48,638 nt of DNA from JBBQSF01 sp038214085 (GCA_038214085.1 JBBQSF010000007.1:1-48638); one strand, 5' to 3'. Shown: positions 24,744 to 33,729, counted from the first letter of the stretch. Notes: generated by a model from the letters alone, not told the origin. Numbers and translations: made by a program.

Positions 24744-26000
24744 GTGGATATTTTTGAAAAAGTCATCGCAAACATGGGCCCTTTAGGTCAATATTATGAA
24801 AAAGCACAAGGTTACTTTATGTTTCCGAAACTTGAAGGCGAAATCTCGCCAAAAATGAAATTTATGGGCAAGGAACGTTTGGTTTGGAGTCTCAATAATT
24901 ATCTTGGGCTTGCAAATCATCCCGAAGTCAGAAAAGCTGATGCCGACTCTGCTGCTGAATGGGGTCTTGCTTATCCAATGGGTGCACGCATGATGTCAGG
25001 ACAAACAGATTACCACGAACAACTCGAAAGGGAACTTGCAGCATTTGTTGGTAAAGAAAATGCTTATCTTTTAAATTTCGGTTATCAAGGTATGCTTTCA
25101 ATCATTGATTCATTAGTTGACAGAAAAGATGTTATCGTATATGATTCTGAATCTCATGCTTGTATTATCGACGGCTTACGTATGCACATGGGGAAACGCT
25201 ATGTTTATCCTCATAACAATATGGAAAACCTCGAAAAACAACTGGAACGTGCTACAAAATTAGTGGCAGAAACCGGCGGTGGAATTTTGGTTATCACCGA
25301 AGGTGTATTTGGAATGTCAGGCGATTTGGGTAACTTAAAAGATATTGTTGCACTAAAAAAGAAATTTAATTTCCGTATTTTAGTTGACGATGCACATGGC
25401 TTTGGAACTATGGGCAAAACTGGTGCTGGAACAGGCGAACACTACGGTGTTCAGGATGAAATTGATGTTTACTTTTCAACATTTGCAAAATCAATGGCAA
25501 GTATTGGTGCTTTTGTTGCCAGTAAAAAAGAAATTATAAACTATCTTAAATATAACATGCGCTCTCAGATTTTCGCAAAATCACTTCCCATGCCACTTGT
25601 AATTGGAGCTTTAAAACGCCTTGAACTGGTTCGCAATCATCCTGAATATAAAGATCATCTATGGACAATTGTAAATGCATTGCAGAGCGGATTAAAGAAA
25701 AGAGGCTTCGATCTTGGCCAAACAGAATCATGTGTAACACCAGTTTATCTGAAAGGTGACATTGCTGAAGCTACTCAACTGATACATGAAATACGTGAAG
25801 TTTACAATATTTTCTGTTCAGTAGTTGTTTATCCTGTTATTCCAAAAGGTCAGATAATTATTCGTATAATTCCTACGGCTTCTCATAGTTTGGAGCAAGT
25901 TGATTACACACTTGACGTATTGTCGAAAGTTAAAGAAAAACTCGATGCCGGTGCTTATAAATCAACTGAATTTGTTGATGGATTCTCACTAGTAAAATAA
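24744..26000 (+). CDS. Alpha-oxoamine synthase family enzyme, probable serine palmitoyltransferase-like
   Basis: The 418-residue PLP enzyme condenses an acyl thioester with an amino acid. It shows H138 in DSESHACIIDG (ring stacking), D215/D216 and H218 in VDDAHGFGTMG, and the PLP lysine K249 in FSTFAKSMAS. In Bacteroidota this family supplies serine palmitoyltransferase for sphingolipids and cysteate acyltransferase for sulfonolipids, and the sequence alone does not settle which. A 2-amino-3-ketobutyrate CoA ligase annotation is also possible. It starts with GTG; this start fits the family's N-terminus (DIFEKVIANMGPLGQYYEKA). It is monocistronic and ends at a strong terminator. Confidence 0.9.
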   Translation: MDIFEKVIANMGPLGQYYEKAQGYFMFPKLEGEISPKMKFMGKERLVWSLNNYLGLANHPEVRKADADSAAEWGLAYPMGARMMSGQTDYHEQLERELAAFVGKENAYLLNFGYQGMLSIIDSLVDRKDVIVYDSESHACIIDGLRMHMGKRYVYPHNNMENLEKQLERATKLVAETGGGILVITEGVFGMSGDLGNLKDIVALKKKFNFRILVDDAHGFGTMGKTGAGTGEHYGVQDEIDVYFSTFAKSMASIGAFVASKKEIINYLKYNMRSQIFAKSLPMPLVIGALKRLELVRNHPEYKDHLWTIVNALQSGLKKRGFDLGQTESCVTPVYLKGDIAEATQLIHEIREVYNIFCSVVVYPVIPKGQIIIRIIPTASHSLEQVDYTLDVLSKVKEKLDAGAYKSTEFVDGFSLVK

Positions 26001-26021
26001 TATTAATATTTTATTCTGATT

Positions 26022-26055
26022 AAAAAAAGACTGCATTTTTCTGCAGTCTTTTTTT
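26022..26055 (+). terminator. Intrinsic terminator after the oxoamine synthase gene
   Basis: AAAAAAAGACTGCA and TGCAGTCTTTTTTT pair perfectly around a short T-rich loop, 21 bp after the stop. A-run and T-run on the two sides make it usable on both strands. Confidence 0.93.
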
Positions 26056-26111
26056 ATAGGAAAACATCAGAACCTATAATTGAGTCTTTTCCGAAAAGTA
26101 AGAATTTTGGG

Positions 26112-26256
26112 TATAATGGACAAAAATCAGGCTTTTTTTAGATGTTTATCTCTAATGGACATTTTTCAGGCTTTTTCTTCAGAAATTTTCAAAACAATTA
26201 ATACCAATACTTAGTAAGAAATAGGCCAAAGACTATTTCTTGCTTAGTATCGGTAT
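26112..26256. repeat. Direct repeat pair plus 23-bp inverted repeat in a gene-free gap
   Basis: AATGGACA...TCAGGCTTTTT occurs twice (about 26116 and 26156), differing in the middle (AAAAA against TTTTT). Further on, arms at 26201-26223 and 26234-26256 (ATACCAATACTTAGTAAG and the complement of ATACCGATACTAAGCAAG, continuing GAAATA) match at 20 of 23 positions around a 10-nt spacer. No gene is present in 26001-26338. The sequence could be a remnant of a mobile element end or a small structured RNA. Confidence 0.6.
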
Positions 26257-26338
26257 AACCGAGTTTTTGTTTTAAAAATTCAGTCAATCGGTATTGTTAT
26301 TCTGATCAAAAAAAAAGTCATAATGATACGAAAAAATA

Positions 26339-26734
26339 TTATTTTTCAATAAGTTTTAAATGATATTCATAAGTGCTGTTACTCAGCCATAGTTTCTTAT
26401 TCCTTAGTTTCAGAATTTCATAAGTTGTGTAAAGGCTATCGAGTGTTGGGTTGTTGTAAAACTCAAGTTTTGTAAAACTTTTGTTAAAACTCCATATTCC
26501 AGAACTTAACGAAACAATTGGAGATTGATTGGTAAATTCATAATTGAAATTAATATCAATTGTTTTATTTTGAGGAAGTGTTATCTCCTGCCCGTTTACC
26601 GAAGAATATTCAATTTCCCAGTTCCCCGAAATTCTCTTTTCATAAGTTCTGAAACTTATTGCTGGACCTTCATCATATTTGCATGAAGAAATTAAAATTA
26701 GTCCGACTGTAATCAGGAAAAGTATTTTTTTCAT
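26339..26734 (-). CDS. Small lipoprotein of unknown function
   Basis: Starting at the ATG at 26734, the 131-residue product has a lipoprotein signal with lipobox LISSC (Cys18) followed by KYDEG. The mature part reads RISGNWEIEYSSVNGQEITL, a lipocalin-like opening shared with many Bacteroidota lipoproteins. The longer frame from 26800 would overlap the upstream gene and lacks a proper signal, so it was not used. It begins 2 bp after the FecR-like gene and is probably co-transcribed with it. No function can be assigned. Confidence 0.78.
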   Translation of the reverse strand: MKKILFLITVGLILISSCKYDEGPAISFRTYEKRISGNWEIEYSSVNGQEITLPQNKTIDINFNYEFTNQSPIVSLSSGIWSFNKSFTKLEFYNNPTLDSLYTTYEILKLRNKKLWLSNSTYEYHLKLIEK

Positions 26735-26736
26735 AA

Positions 26737-28068
26737 TTAACTTATTGTTTTCCCGCATGAATGACAGAATCTTGCATTTGGTTTCACTTTGGTTCCGCAA
26801 TCAGGGCAAAACGGAATTTGATTTGCAGTGTTTACCGGTGTAATCGGAGGAGTTGGTGGTGTATATGTAGGTTTGTTGGTTTGTACTGGAGGCACTACTG
26901 GAGGATAATTATTTTGTACAGGATTAACCGGAGGTACTATCGGAGGCTGGTTGCTAACAGTATTTACAGTGGGGTTATAGAAATTGGATCCCTGAAATTT
27001 TTTCGGCTTACGAAAAGCAATCCAGAGCGCCATAACTGCAATAATTATAAAAAGTCCCACTCCTATCGAAATCAATACAAATTTATTATCAAACGAAAAA
27101 CTTCCTGAAGCAGTTGAAGGAGCATCGGATTTGTTGAATTTTTCTTTAACTGCAGAAATTTCGATGGTTTCAGGAGTGCCGGCTGTTCCGGAACTTGAAA
27201 CTTCTAATGATTTCCCACCTGCAACAGATAATTCACTTCCAGTAGTAGGTTTAATTTTCATAGTACCCGATAGTACATTAATCATGCTTTCGCCTCCTGA
27301 TCCAACATTCACAATAAATTCAGGACCTGTAACTTTGCTGCTGAACCCAGGACCGGAAACAGTAAATGGAAGGGACGTGCTTTTAGGAACAAACCACAAC
27401 TCCCCTTCTTCGATATATATTCCTTGTTTTTTAACTGTAACTTTAGTGTTGGTTTTCATCCTGAATAATGCGCCATCGGACAATTCCAACTCTACCCTTG
27501 CATCAAGTGAATTTATTTTATCTTCAACCTTTGCGATATCTCCAGTTTTAGCATCTTTCCAAGTGCTTTGCCCTTTAACTAAAAGCTGTCCTTTTTTACT
27601 ATTGGTAATTTTAATTTTTACCGAACTGGTTTCCTTTGCTTCAAAGTTTCCAAAAACCTTTTCTCCTTCATCAATCATTGTGATCTGACCTCTGACCATT
27701 TGATTGGCTCCTTGCATAAAAAAGTTTCCTGTAAAAGTGATTGTGCCTGCCCATGTTTCGGTTTGTTTACCATTTTCAATACTGGCAAGTGTTACACTGC
27801 CTGTTGCTGAAAAAGTTGCTCCAGAAACTGTACCACTGGCGGAACCTTTTATAGTTGCAGTATTTGATTTTGATTCCTTGAGATTCGACATAACAATATC
27901 TAGTTTTACAATGCCTTTAGCACTTGTAATATCAATAGTACTTTCTTTAAAATCATACTCGATATTTGGCTCGTTAAAGTGCAGTCGCAATTCGTAAAAT
28001 CCATCCCAGTTCTGAGCTTTCAGCGAAAAAGCTGAGAAAATAAGAAATAAAATAATAATCTTTTTCAT
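26737..28068 (-). CDS. FecR-like protein with transmembrane segment and C-terminal zinc ribbon
   Basis: The 443-residue product starts with a signal peptide (ends LKAQNWDGFYEL). Residues 20-170 form a beta-rich region of unknown type. Residues about 185-290 resemble a FecR domain (DARVELELSDGALFRMKTNT, then IYIEEGELWFVP and INVLSGTMKIKP). A transmembrane helix lies at 329-352, a Pro/Asn-rich linker at 370-415, and a zinc ribbon at 421-438 with CPDC and CHSC. The layout would put the ribbon in the cytoplasm. The architecture is uncommon. FecR proteins usually control sigma factors, but none is adjacent. The start at 28068 is preferred over an upstream one without a signal. Confidence 0.8.
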   Translation of the reverse strand: MKKIIILFLIFSAFSLKAQNWDGFYELRLHFNEPNIEYDFKESTIDITSAKGIVKLDIVMSNLKESKSNTATIKGSASGTVSGATFSATGSVTLASIENGKQTETWAGTITFTGNFFMQGANQMVRGQITMIDEGEKVFGNFEAKETSSVKIKITNSKKGQLLVKGQSTWKDAKTGDIAKVEDKINSLDARVELELSDGALFRMKTNTKVTVKKQGIYIEEGELWFVPKSTSLPFTVSGPGFSSKVTGPEFIVNVGSGGESMINVLSGTMKIKPTTGSELSVAGGKSLEVSSSGTAGTPETIEISAVKEKFNKSDAPSTASGSFSFDNKFVLISIGVGLFIIIAVMALWIAFRKPKKFQGSNFYNPTVNTVSNQPPIVPPVNPVQNNYPPVVPPVQTNKPTYTPPTPPITPVNTANQIPFCPDCGTKVKPNARFCHSCGKTIS

Positions 28069-28125
28069 GTGTAGGTATTTAAAATTTCTGCATAAAAATA
28101 ATTCTTTTCTGCGAAATCTAAAAAT

Positions 28126-28160
28126 AAAAAAGGCCATCAGTAATCTGACAGCCTTAAAAA
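28126..28160 (-). terminator. Intrinsic terminator after the subtilisin gene
   Basis: On the minus strand AAGGCTGTCAG and CTGATGGCCTT pair with two mismatches around a short loop and are followed by a T-run. It lies 15 bp after the stop of the 28175-31084 gene. Confidence 0.72.
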
Positions 28161-28174
28161 AATAGAATTAGAAA

Positions 28175-31084
28175 TTATTGTATCACAATTTTTTGAGAAT
28201 AAATCTTACCATTGCTTTCAATTATTGCAAAATAAACACCTTTTTCAATTGAATTTAATGAAATCTGGCGGTGATAAACAGATGTTGATTTTTTATCATT
28301 TAACTGAAATACAACTCTTCCAATAATATCAATTATTTTAATGGTAACAATATCTTTATTGTCCGAAGAAAAATCAATATTCAGTACATTGTTTGCCGGG
28401 TTAGGATATACATTATAAACACTATTTTCATATAATTCGTTTAATGAAGACGGAATTGTTGGATTTGCCCATTTGTAAATACCTTCGGATGATGAATTTA
28501 GGTTAAATCCACCTGCCCAGCCCACAGTAGGACTTATAAATTTAACTGCTGTGTATTGAACGGTATCAAGTAATGTCCATGTAGCGCCATAATCAATAGA
28601 ATAGGATGATCCGTGTAATCCGACAGCATACGAACCTCCAATAGAAACATAGAAACCAGGACGTTGAGGAACTGCTGAAATATCAGATTTAAACATATTC
28701 AGCGCATTAGGAATTGTTGTCCATGTTGCTCCGCCATCAGTAGTTTTTTTCAGGACAAAAGTGCTGAAACCGCCTGTTGCCTGATCAACAACTTTGTATT
28801 CCATAACTCCATTCAATTGATCTGAAAATGAAATCTTACTGCAATCAGCTGCTCCTGTGGAAGTAACAGTCCAGTTTATGCCTTTGTCAATTGATTTATA
28901 TATTCTACCTTTATTCGTTCCAAACCATACTGTATCACCTTTTGCATCATATATTCCTGTCCAACCCATTTCGCCACTCTGATTGGCAGGAATGTTTGCT
29001 TGAGGTACTCTGGTCCAGGTTGTTCCACCATCAACTGTAGTGTATATTTCAAAATATCCTCCGTTTGGATCGCCCATGCAAAAACCATTGTTGGCATCAA
29101 AAAGGTGAATTGCATTTGGAAAGCCTGCAGTACCGGTAAATGTAGCTGTTGGCTGATGTGACCATGTTGCTCCTCCATCGGAAGTATGCATTATTTTACC
29201 TCCAGCTGCTGCTGTCGTATTGTACAGAGTGGCCCATGCTTTCATATTGCTTATGGCCGAAATGTTTCCAATGCCATGACTTAAAACCCCGGCAATTGTG
29301 TCAGGAGTCCATGTATATCCACCATCAGTGGTTTTTGTATATTCCTGAAGGTAAACTCCGGCTCCGGAACCATCAAATGCAGAAGCCCATACAACATTTG
29401 AATCTACAATACAAATATCCTGAATGCCTCTATATTGAGTGGCAAAACCAGAAACCTGAACAATCCATGCGCTGTTTGCTGAAGCCGTAACAACAATTAA
29501 ATTTGGCTTTATTTCAGTACTTGTATTTCCTGCAGTATCAGTTACGGTAAGGCTTACAGAATAGCTACCTGGTAAAGAATATGTTATGTTTGAAGGATTT
29601 TGCGAGATTGATGACGATGGAAACCCGCCAGGGAACGACCATTGCCAACTGGTGATTGCACCAATACTGAGATCCTGAAAGTCTGTATTTCCGTTTACTG
29701 CAAGTGCTGTACCATCGGTTGCAATAAAATCTGCTACAAGTGCAGCCATTGAATCCTGTACCATTTGCAATGCTTTAAATGCGTTAATACGCCCAGATCC
29801 TATCTGACCAAGGTATGCAGAATTCTGAGCATCAATATTGTCGCATGTTGCTTTCAGATATTCTTCCAGTTTCGTTGGTGTTAAATTTGAATCAACAGAC
29901 AACATTAACCCGCAAAGACCAGCAACAATCGGACATGACATTGAAGTCCCCTGCATTACATCATATTTTCCGCTAACACCAAACAATCCTGCACCCAAAA
30001 AACTGGCATCGCTGTATGTTGTAGAAAGTACTGAAAAGAATCCGCCTGCTTCAAAACCACCTGGAGCACAAACATCAATTTTTGCTCCATATTGCGAAAA
30101 TGAAGACTTTGCATCGCTTTCATCCGTAGACGCAACTGCAATAACATTATCATAGGAAGCAGGATAAAGTATTGCATTTGTTCCGTCGTTACCTGCGGCG
30201 GCTACCAAAACAACTCCTTTGTTAAAGGCATAATTAATCACATATTGCCCTGTAACACCTCCTTGTGCACTTCCCCACGACATACTGATAACATCGGCAT
30301 CATGATCAGCAGCCCATGTAATTCCTTCGAATCCGGCAACAAGTCCACCGTCACTGTCTCTTCCAACTTTAACCGCAATCAGACTTATATTGTAACCTAT
30401 AGAGGCAACTCCAAGATTGTTGTCTGATTCCGCAGCAATCAACCCAGAAGTATGTGTTCCATGCGACCATGTGAGGTCAGCTGTTGGAGGCGTAGTAATA
30501 AGGTCTCCATCTGCAAGGTCAATTTTATCAACAATTTTGTTTATCAGATCAGGATGATCCGACCAGATTCCATTGTCGAGAACAGCTACTTTTATATTGC
30601 CATTTCCTTTTGAAATATCCCATGCCTGTTCAGCACTAATTTTATCCAAATGCCAGTTTCCGTTACACGATAAAAATGCTCCTCCTGTTAAAGGGTAATA
30701 AGTATCATTAGGAACATAAGTAGTATAAAACAAGGGAACTTTTTCAGCATATTCAAGTATTTCTATATTGCTTAACGCAGCTATTAATTCGTTAACAGCA
30801 TTATAGTTAGAAAATTCAACCTGAAAAATTCTTTGCAATTTTAAATCACTAGTGTTTTTAAATGGCCTTGAAACTTTAGTTATTCCAAACTGTTCATCAA
30901 TATTTTTCAGAAAAGCAATGCTTCCTATATCAACAATGCCGCTTTTCTCAGAAAACTGAAAAGGAGCATTATCATTGAATTTGAAATAGATTTTCCCATC
31001 CTGACAGTTCTTGTTAATGATTTGTGTGAAACCGTTGAAACAGAACATCACAATTAGCATTGTAAACAGTAGCGTTTTTTTCAT
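28175..31084 (-). CDS. S8 family (subtilisin) serine peptidase with type IX sorting domain
   Basis: The 969-residue secreted protein starts with a signal peptide (MKKTLLFTMLIVMFCFNGFT). A short propeptide-like region is followed by a subtilisin domain with catalytic Asp near 170 (VAVLDNG), His near 208-211 (HGTHTSG) and Ser near 381 (GTSMSCP), plus Asn in AAAGNDGT. A PKD domain covers about 450-533 (WQWSFPGG, SLTVTDTAG). Several Ycf48/sialidase-like beta-propeller repeats (TTDGGYTW, TSDGGATW, SIDKGINW) follow. The end is a type IX sorting domain (YNVYPNPANNVLNIDF, GVYFAIIESNGKIYSQKI). An upstream start would break the signal, so the ATG at 31084 is used. Confidence 0.94.
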   Translation of the reverse strand: MKKTLLFTMLIVMFCFNGFTQIINKNCQDGKIYFKFNDNAPFQFSEKSGIVDIGSIAFLKNIDEQFGITKVSRPFKNTSDLKLQRIFQVEFSNYNAVNELIAALSNIEILEYAEKVPLFYTTYVPNDTYYPLTGGAFLSCNGNWHLDKISAEQAWDISKGNGNIKVAVLDNGIWSDHPDLINKIVDKIDLADGDLITTPPTADLTWSHGTHTSGLIAAESDNNLGVASIGYNISLIAVKVGRDSDGGLVAGFEGITWAADHDADVISMSWGSAQGGVTGQYVINYAFNKGVVLVAAAGNDGTNAILYPASYDNVIAVASTDESDAKSSFSQYGAKIDVCAPGGFEAGGFFSVLSTTYSDASFLGAGLFGVSGKYDVMQGTSMSCPIVAGLCGLMLSVDSNLTPTKLEEYLKATCDNIDAQNSAYLGQIGSGRINAFKALQMVQDSMAALVADFIATDGTALAVNGNTDFQDLSIGAITSWQWSFPGGFPSSSISQNPSNITYSLPGSYSVSLTVTDTAGNTSTEIKPNLIVVTASANSAWIVQVSGFATQYRGIQDICIVDSNVVWASAFDGSGAGVYLQEYTKTTDGGYTWTPDTIAGVLSHGIGNISAISNMKAWATLYNTTAAAGGKIMHTSDGGATWSHQPTATFTGTAGFPNAIHLFDANNGFCMGDPNGGYFEIYTTVDGGTTWTRVPQANIPANQSGEMGWTGIYDAKGDTVWFGTNKGRIYKSIDKGINWTVTSTGAADCSKISFSDQLNGVMEYKVVDQATGGFSTFVLKKTTDGGATWTTIPNALNMFKSDISAVPQRPGFYVSIGGSYAVGLHGSSYSIDYGATWTLLDTVQYTAVKFISPTVGWAGGFNLNSSSEGIYKWANPTIPSSLNELYENSVYNVYPNPANNVLNIDFSSDNKDIVTIKIIDIIGRVVFQLNDKKSTSVYHRQISLNSIEKGVYFAIIESNGKIYSQKIVIQ

Positions 31085-31379
31085 ATTATCCGGGTTTAAA
31101 GTTTGGGTTAAAAGTATGAAAAAAAATATAAACAAAGAGAAAAGTAGAAAATTTATCAAAAATAGTTTACCATTTTAAGTAAATATTATTAAATATGCTG
31201 TAATCATTACTAATTTGTATTGTATCTAATGCATGCAAATCAATAATAGTTTTACTTATATCGACTCCATAGCTGCTATAGTAATTTCTCTGTTAATAAT
31301 AAAATGGTCAATAGGATTGCTATTATCCTACTGAAAATCATTTACAAACTACCGTAAAGTAAAATCTTTGATATTTGTC
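31085..31379. other. Intergenic region upstream of the subtilisin gene
   Basis: No gene is seen. A minus-strand TACTTTTA about 31115-31122 is a near-consensus -7 element for the peptidase gene. A small perfect hairpin, TAGGAT/ATCCTA, lies near 31312-31331. Confidence 0.4.
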
Positions 31380-31931
31380 CTATGAAGGTTTATAATCTTC
31401 AAATGATTTATCGCTATAAAAAATAACAATTCTTTCAATGGTTTTAATATTTCTCCCCTGATTTGGCTTTGACTCTTGTGCACTTTGGGTAACGGTTTTT
31501 TTCTCAACCGATTCTTCTTTTATGGGTTTTTCTTCTTTAATAGGCTTTGTAACCTTTTGATTTGGTACAATTGGAATTTCGGAAAATAGACTAATTTCCT
31601 CTTTATTTTCAATTGATGCAACAGGTTCTTCCTGAATTTTTTCTTTCGGAGAATTGATTATTTGCTCCTCAAATAACTTTGAAGAGATTTTATCTTCGGT
31701 ATCAGAAGAAAAAAGATCTGGGCTTGAGTACATGCCTCCTTTACCACTAATGATCCATTCGATATTAATATCCGGAAATCGTTTAAGAATTTTCTGAACC
31801 AGTTCCAAGCTTGGATTGTTTCTTCCTGAAAGTATATGAGAAATACTCGAACGTTGTACTCCAATTTCATCAGCAAATTTGGAAGCTGAAATGTTTTTGG
31901 TTTTTAAAATAAGCTGGATCCTGTCTGTCAT
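31380..31931 (-). CDS. XRE-family helix-turn-helix regulator with charged linker
   Basis: The 183-residue protein has an N-terminal XRE-type helix-turn-helix at about 1-58 (ISASKFADEIGVQRSSISHIL, NPSLELVQKILKRFP) ending WIISGKGGMY. Residues 65-150 form a Lys/Glu/Pro-rich disordered linker with repeated KPIKEE. A short conserved C-terminus follows (KTIERIVIFYSDKSFEDYKP). This layout is common in Bacteroidota regulators of unknown target. A TTG 27 nt upstream lies inside the -7 element, so the ATG at 31931 is used. The long AT-rich region upstream carries operator-like repeats, which would fit autoregulation. Confidence 0.9.
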   Translation of the reverse strand: MTDRIQLILKTKNISASKFADEIGVQRSSISHILSGRNNPSLELVQKILKRFPDINIEWIISGKGGMYSSPDLFSSDTEDKISSKLFEEQIINSPKEKIQEEPVASIENKEEISLFSEIPIVPNQKVTKPIKEEKPIKEESVEKKTVTQSAQESKPNQGRNIKTIERIVIFYSDKSFEDYKPS

Positions 31932-31955
31932 TTCACAATTGTATTTTGATTGCGA

Positions 31956-31963
31956 CAAAAGTA
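31956..31963 (-). promoter_or_regulatory. Candidate -7 element of the XRE regulator gene
   Basis: TACTTTTG on the minus strand, 25 bp before the ATG at 31931, matches TAnnTTTG. The -33 position is weak. Confidence 0.5.
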
Positions 31964-32523
31964 ATCAATAAAATGTTTACATTAGTAACTGCTAGTTAAT
32001 TTACTTTTGTAATAAATCTTCAATGATCACTAACATTAAACTAATAGTTTAATTAAATATAATTTATAAATTGATTTATAGTATATTAAAAATATATTTA
32101 TTTAATAATTAAATCATCAAATAAACATTAATTTAATACTTTATATAATATACTTTAAAATACAGATTATCAGTAAATATAATATTAAAATGATGTGAAA
32201 TAATGAATATTTTTACTTATGTATATAGTATTACAAATGGAGCAATGATTTATTGTCAAAAATTACAAATGTAATCGTGATTTTAATGGATACAATTGTA
32301 TTTCGTGTTACATTTGTATCTGCTATTATTCAATGAAAGTTATGAACAGAAATGTTAATAACTCTGTTAATTTCAGATTATGAAATAATAAACATCGAAA
32401 TTCGAAAAATAGTGAATTCTCCTTTTTGATACTTGAAATGATTTTTCAGCATAGCTAGCTTCAACCCTATTCTCTTTTCAATATTCATACTGAAATTGAT
32501 GAATCAGTTCAAATAAATGAACT
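31964..32523. promoter_or_regulatory. Long AT-rich non-coding region with repeated TTACAAATG motifs
   Basis: No gene was found in about 560 bp. TTACAAATG occurs at 32231-32239 and 32263-32271, where it extends to the palindrome ATTACAAATGTAAT. It recurs inverted, with TTACATTTGTA, at 32308-32318. The second and third copies share a nearby CGTG. A plus-strand TACTTTTG near 32002 could be a -7 element reading away from the XRE gene. The block looks like an operator cluster, but AT-richness raises the chance background. Confidence 0.4.
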
Positions 32524-32652
32524 ATGAGAATTGAAAAAGCAAAAATTAAGTCCCAATTGCCAGAAATGGAATTGGTTACAGTAATTAGCAATAAGTTTGG
32601 AGAAGTAAACGAAAAAGGTAATCTGGCTTACTTGTTAATAATAGAAAGGTAA
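32524..32652 (+). CDS. Possible 42-residue peptide
   Basis: An ATG at 32524 opens 42 codons (MRIEKAKIKSQLPEMELVTV, then NKFGEVNEKGNLAYLLIIER) ending at TAA 32650. Composition looks protein-like, with no signal peptide or membrane helix. Its last 25 bp overlap the convergent DUF6913 gene. It is the only open frame in the long region downstream of the TTACAAATG repeats. It may be a real small protein, a gene remnant, or chance. Confidence 0.25.
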   Translation: MRIEKAKIKSQLPEMELVTVISNKFGEVNEKGNLAYLLIIER

Positions 32653-33173
32653 TGTGTTAGTTCTTGTATAAAATCTTTTAGAGAAATATCTGGAGCTACA
32701 TCCAGCATAAAATCGTAGTTTTCCTTGTTTTTTTCGCCAAAGCGCCCGACTTTAAATTTAGCTTTTGAAAGTGCAGCAATATATCTAACGGAGAAGCAAC
32801 CCTTTAAACAAAGGTCTATCATCAGGTCAAATTCCTCTTCTACAAAATCGTTAATCTTGGTTCCAACAGGTTTTAAGTACCAATTCATATCTTTATTGGT
32901 AAAGTAATCGTACGAAAGTTTAGGGTAACAATAATGAGGTACGCGATTAAAATTAACATATCCTAAAGCCTTTACCACTTTCTGGCTTTCCTGAAAATAC
33001 TTCACAAATTCTGTAATTACTACATGATCTTCTTCTATTGATGCATCAAACAATAATCCAACGGTCTTTACATCGGACAAACTGGTAATTAATCTGTTCC
33101 TGGTTACTTTTTTCTGATCCCGTTGGAGGAAAAAATTGCCTAAAGATTGTTTTGTATTAGAAATGATGCTCAA
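32628..33173 (-). CDS. DUF6913 family protein
   Basis: The 181-residue protein fits the DUF6913 family of Bacteroidota: KTVGLLFDASIEEDHVVITE near the start, GYVNFNRVPHYCYPKLSYDY in the middle, and VGRFGEKNKENYDFMLDV near the end. The function is unknown. Its only in-frame start near the family N-terminus is TTG at 33173. It lies 40 bp downstream of the flavin reductase gene on the same strand, so the two are probably co-transcribed. Recognition of the family is from memory and not certain. Confidence 0.78.
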   Translation of the reverse strand: MSIISNTKQSLGNFFLQRDQKKVTRNRLITSLSDVKTVGLLFDASIEEDHVVITEFVKYFQESQKVVKALGYVNFNRVPHYCYPKLSYDYFTNKDMNWYLKPVGTKINDFVEEEFDLMIDLCLKGCFSVRYIAALSKAKFKVGRFGEKNKENYDFMLDVAPDISLKDFIQELTHYLSIINK

Positions 33174-33213
33174 AATGATAAGAATTATTTCGTGTAAAAT
33201 TAGTAAAAAAACA

Positions 33214-33729
33214 TTAATCCTGATGATTGCTTAATAAACATTCTTTTATTTCACCAATAAAAAGTTTATGATAATCTTTATTGTATAGCTTGTGAATGCT
33301 TTCATCTAGAATAAGTTCAGGATCGATAAATCCGCTGTATAATTTTCTGCATCCCAGAATAAGTTTTGCTTCTTCATAACAAATTATTCCATTTGAGTCA
33401 ACTGTAGGATGAAGTCCTGCTTTTGCAATTTTATCTGAGTCTCTCCCCGATTCTTTACCACAAATATTTAAAGCATTACGGTGTTTTTCTGAAAAAAATG
33501 AAAGTGAAAAAAAATCTGATTTGTCTATAAATTCAAATGTGTAACGCTGCGGACGGACAAAACAAATGGCAATAGGCTTATTCCATAAAACGCCCAAAGT
33601 TCCCCAGCTTGCGGTCATGGTATTGAATTTCTCGCTATTTCCAGCGGAAATAAGCATCCAATCCTTACCAATTAATTTAAATACATTTTCGTTTATTGAT
33701 TCGGGGTTTATGTTTGCAAAATTTTTCAT
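33214..33729 (-). CDS. Flavin reductase family protein
   Basis: The 171-residue protein has the split-barrel flavin-binding fold. It shows DWMLISAGNSEKFNTMTASW at about 23-42, then WNKPIAICFVRPQRYTFEFI and FSLSFFSEKHRNALNICGKESGRDSDK. Members bind FMN and reduce free flavin or act as flavoproteins with diverse substrates. No partner monooxygenase is nearby. It is divergent from the MBL hydrolase gene, 63 bp away, and probably drives the following DUF6913 gene. Confidence 0.9.
   Translation of the reverse strand: MKNFANINPESINENVFKLIGKDWMLISAGNSEKFNTMTASWGTLGVLWNKPIAICFVRPQRYTFEFIDKSDFFSLSFFSEKHRNALNICGKESGRDSDKIAKAGLHPTVDSNGIICYEEAKLILGCRKLYSGFIDPELILDESIHKLYNKDYHKLFIGEIKECLLSNHQD

Noticed and set aside
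27131..27997. Long plus-strand frames opposite the FecR-like gene
   Set aside because: They are antisense shadows of a clearly coding minus-strand gene and have no recognisable domain.
31932..31958. TTG start for the XRE regulator
   Set aside because: The codon falls inside the -7 promoter element, so it would not be transcribed.
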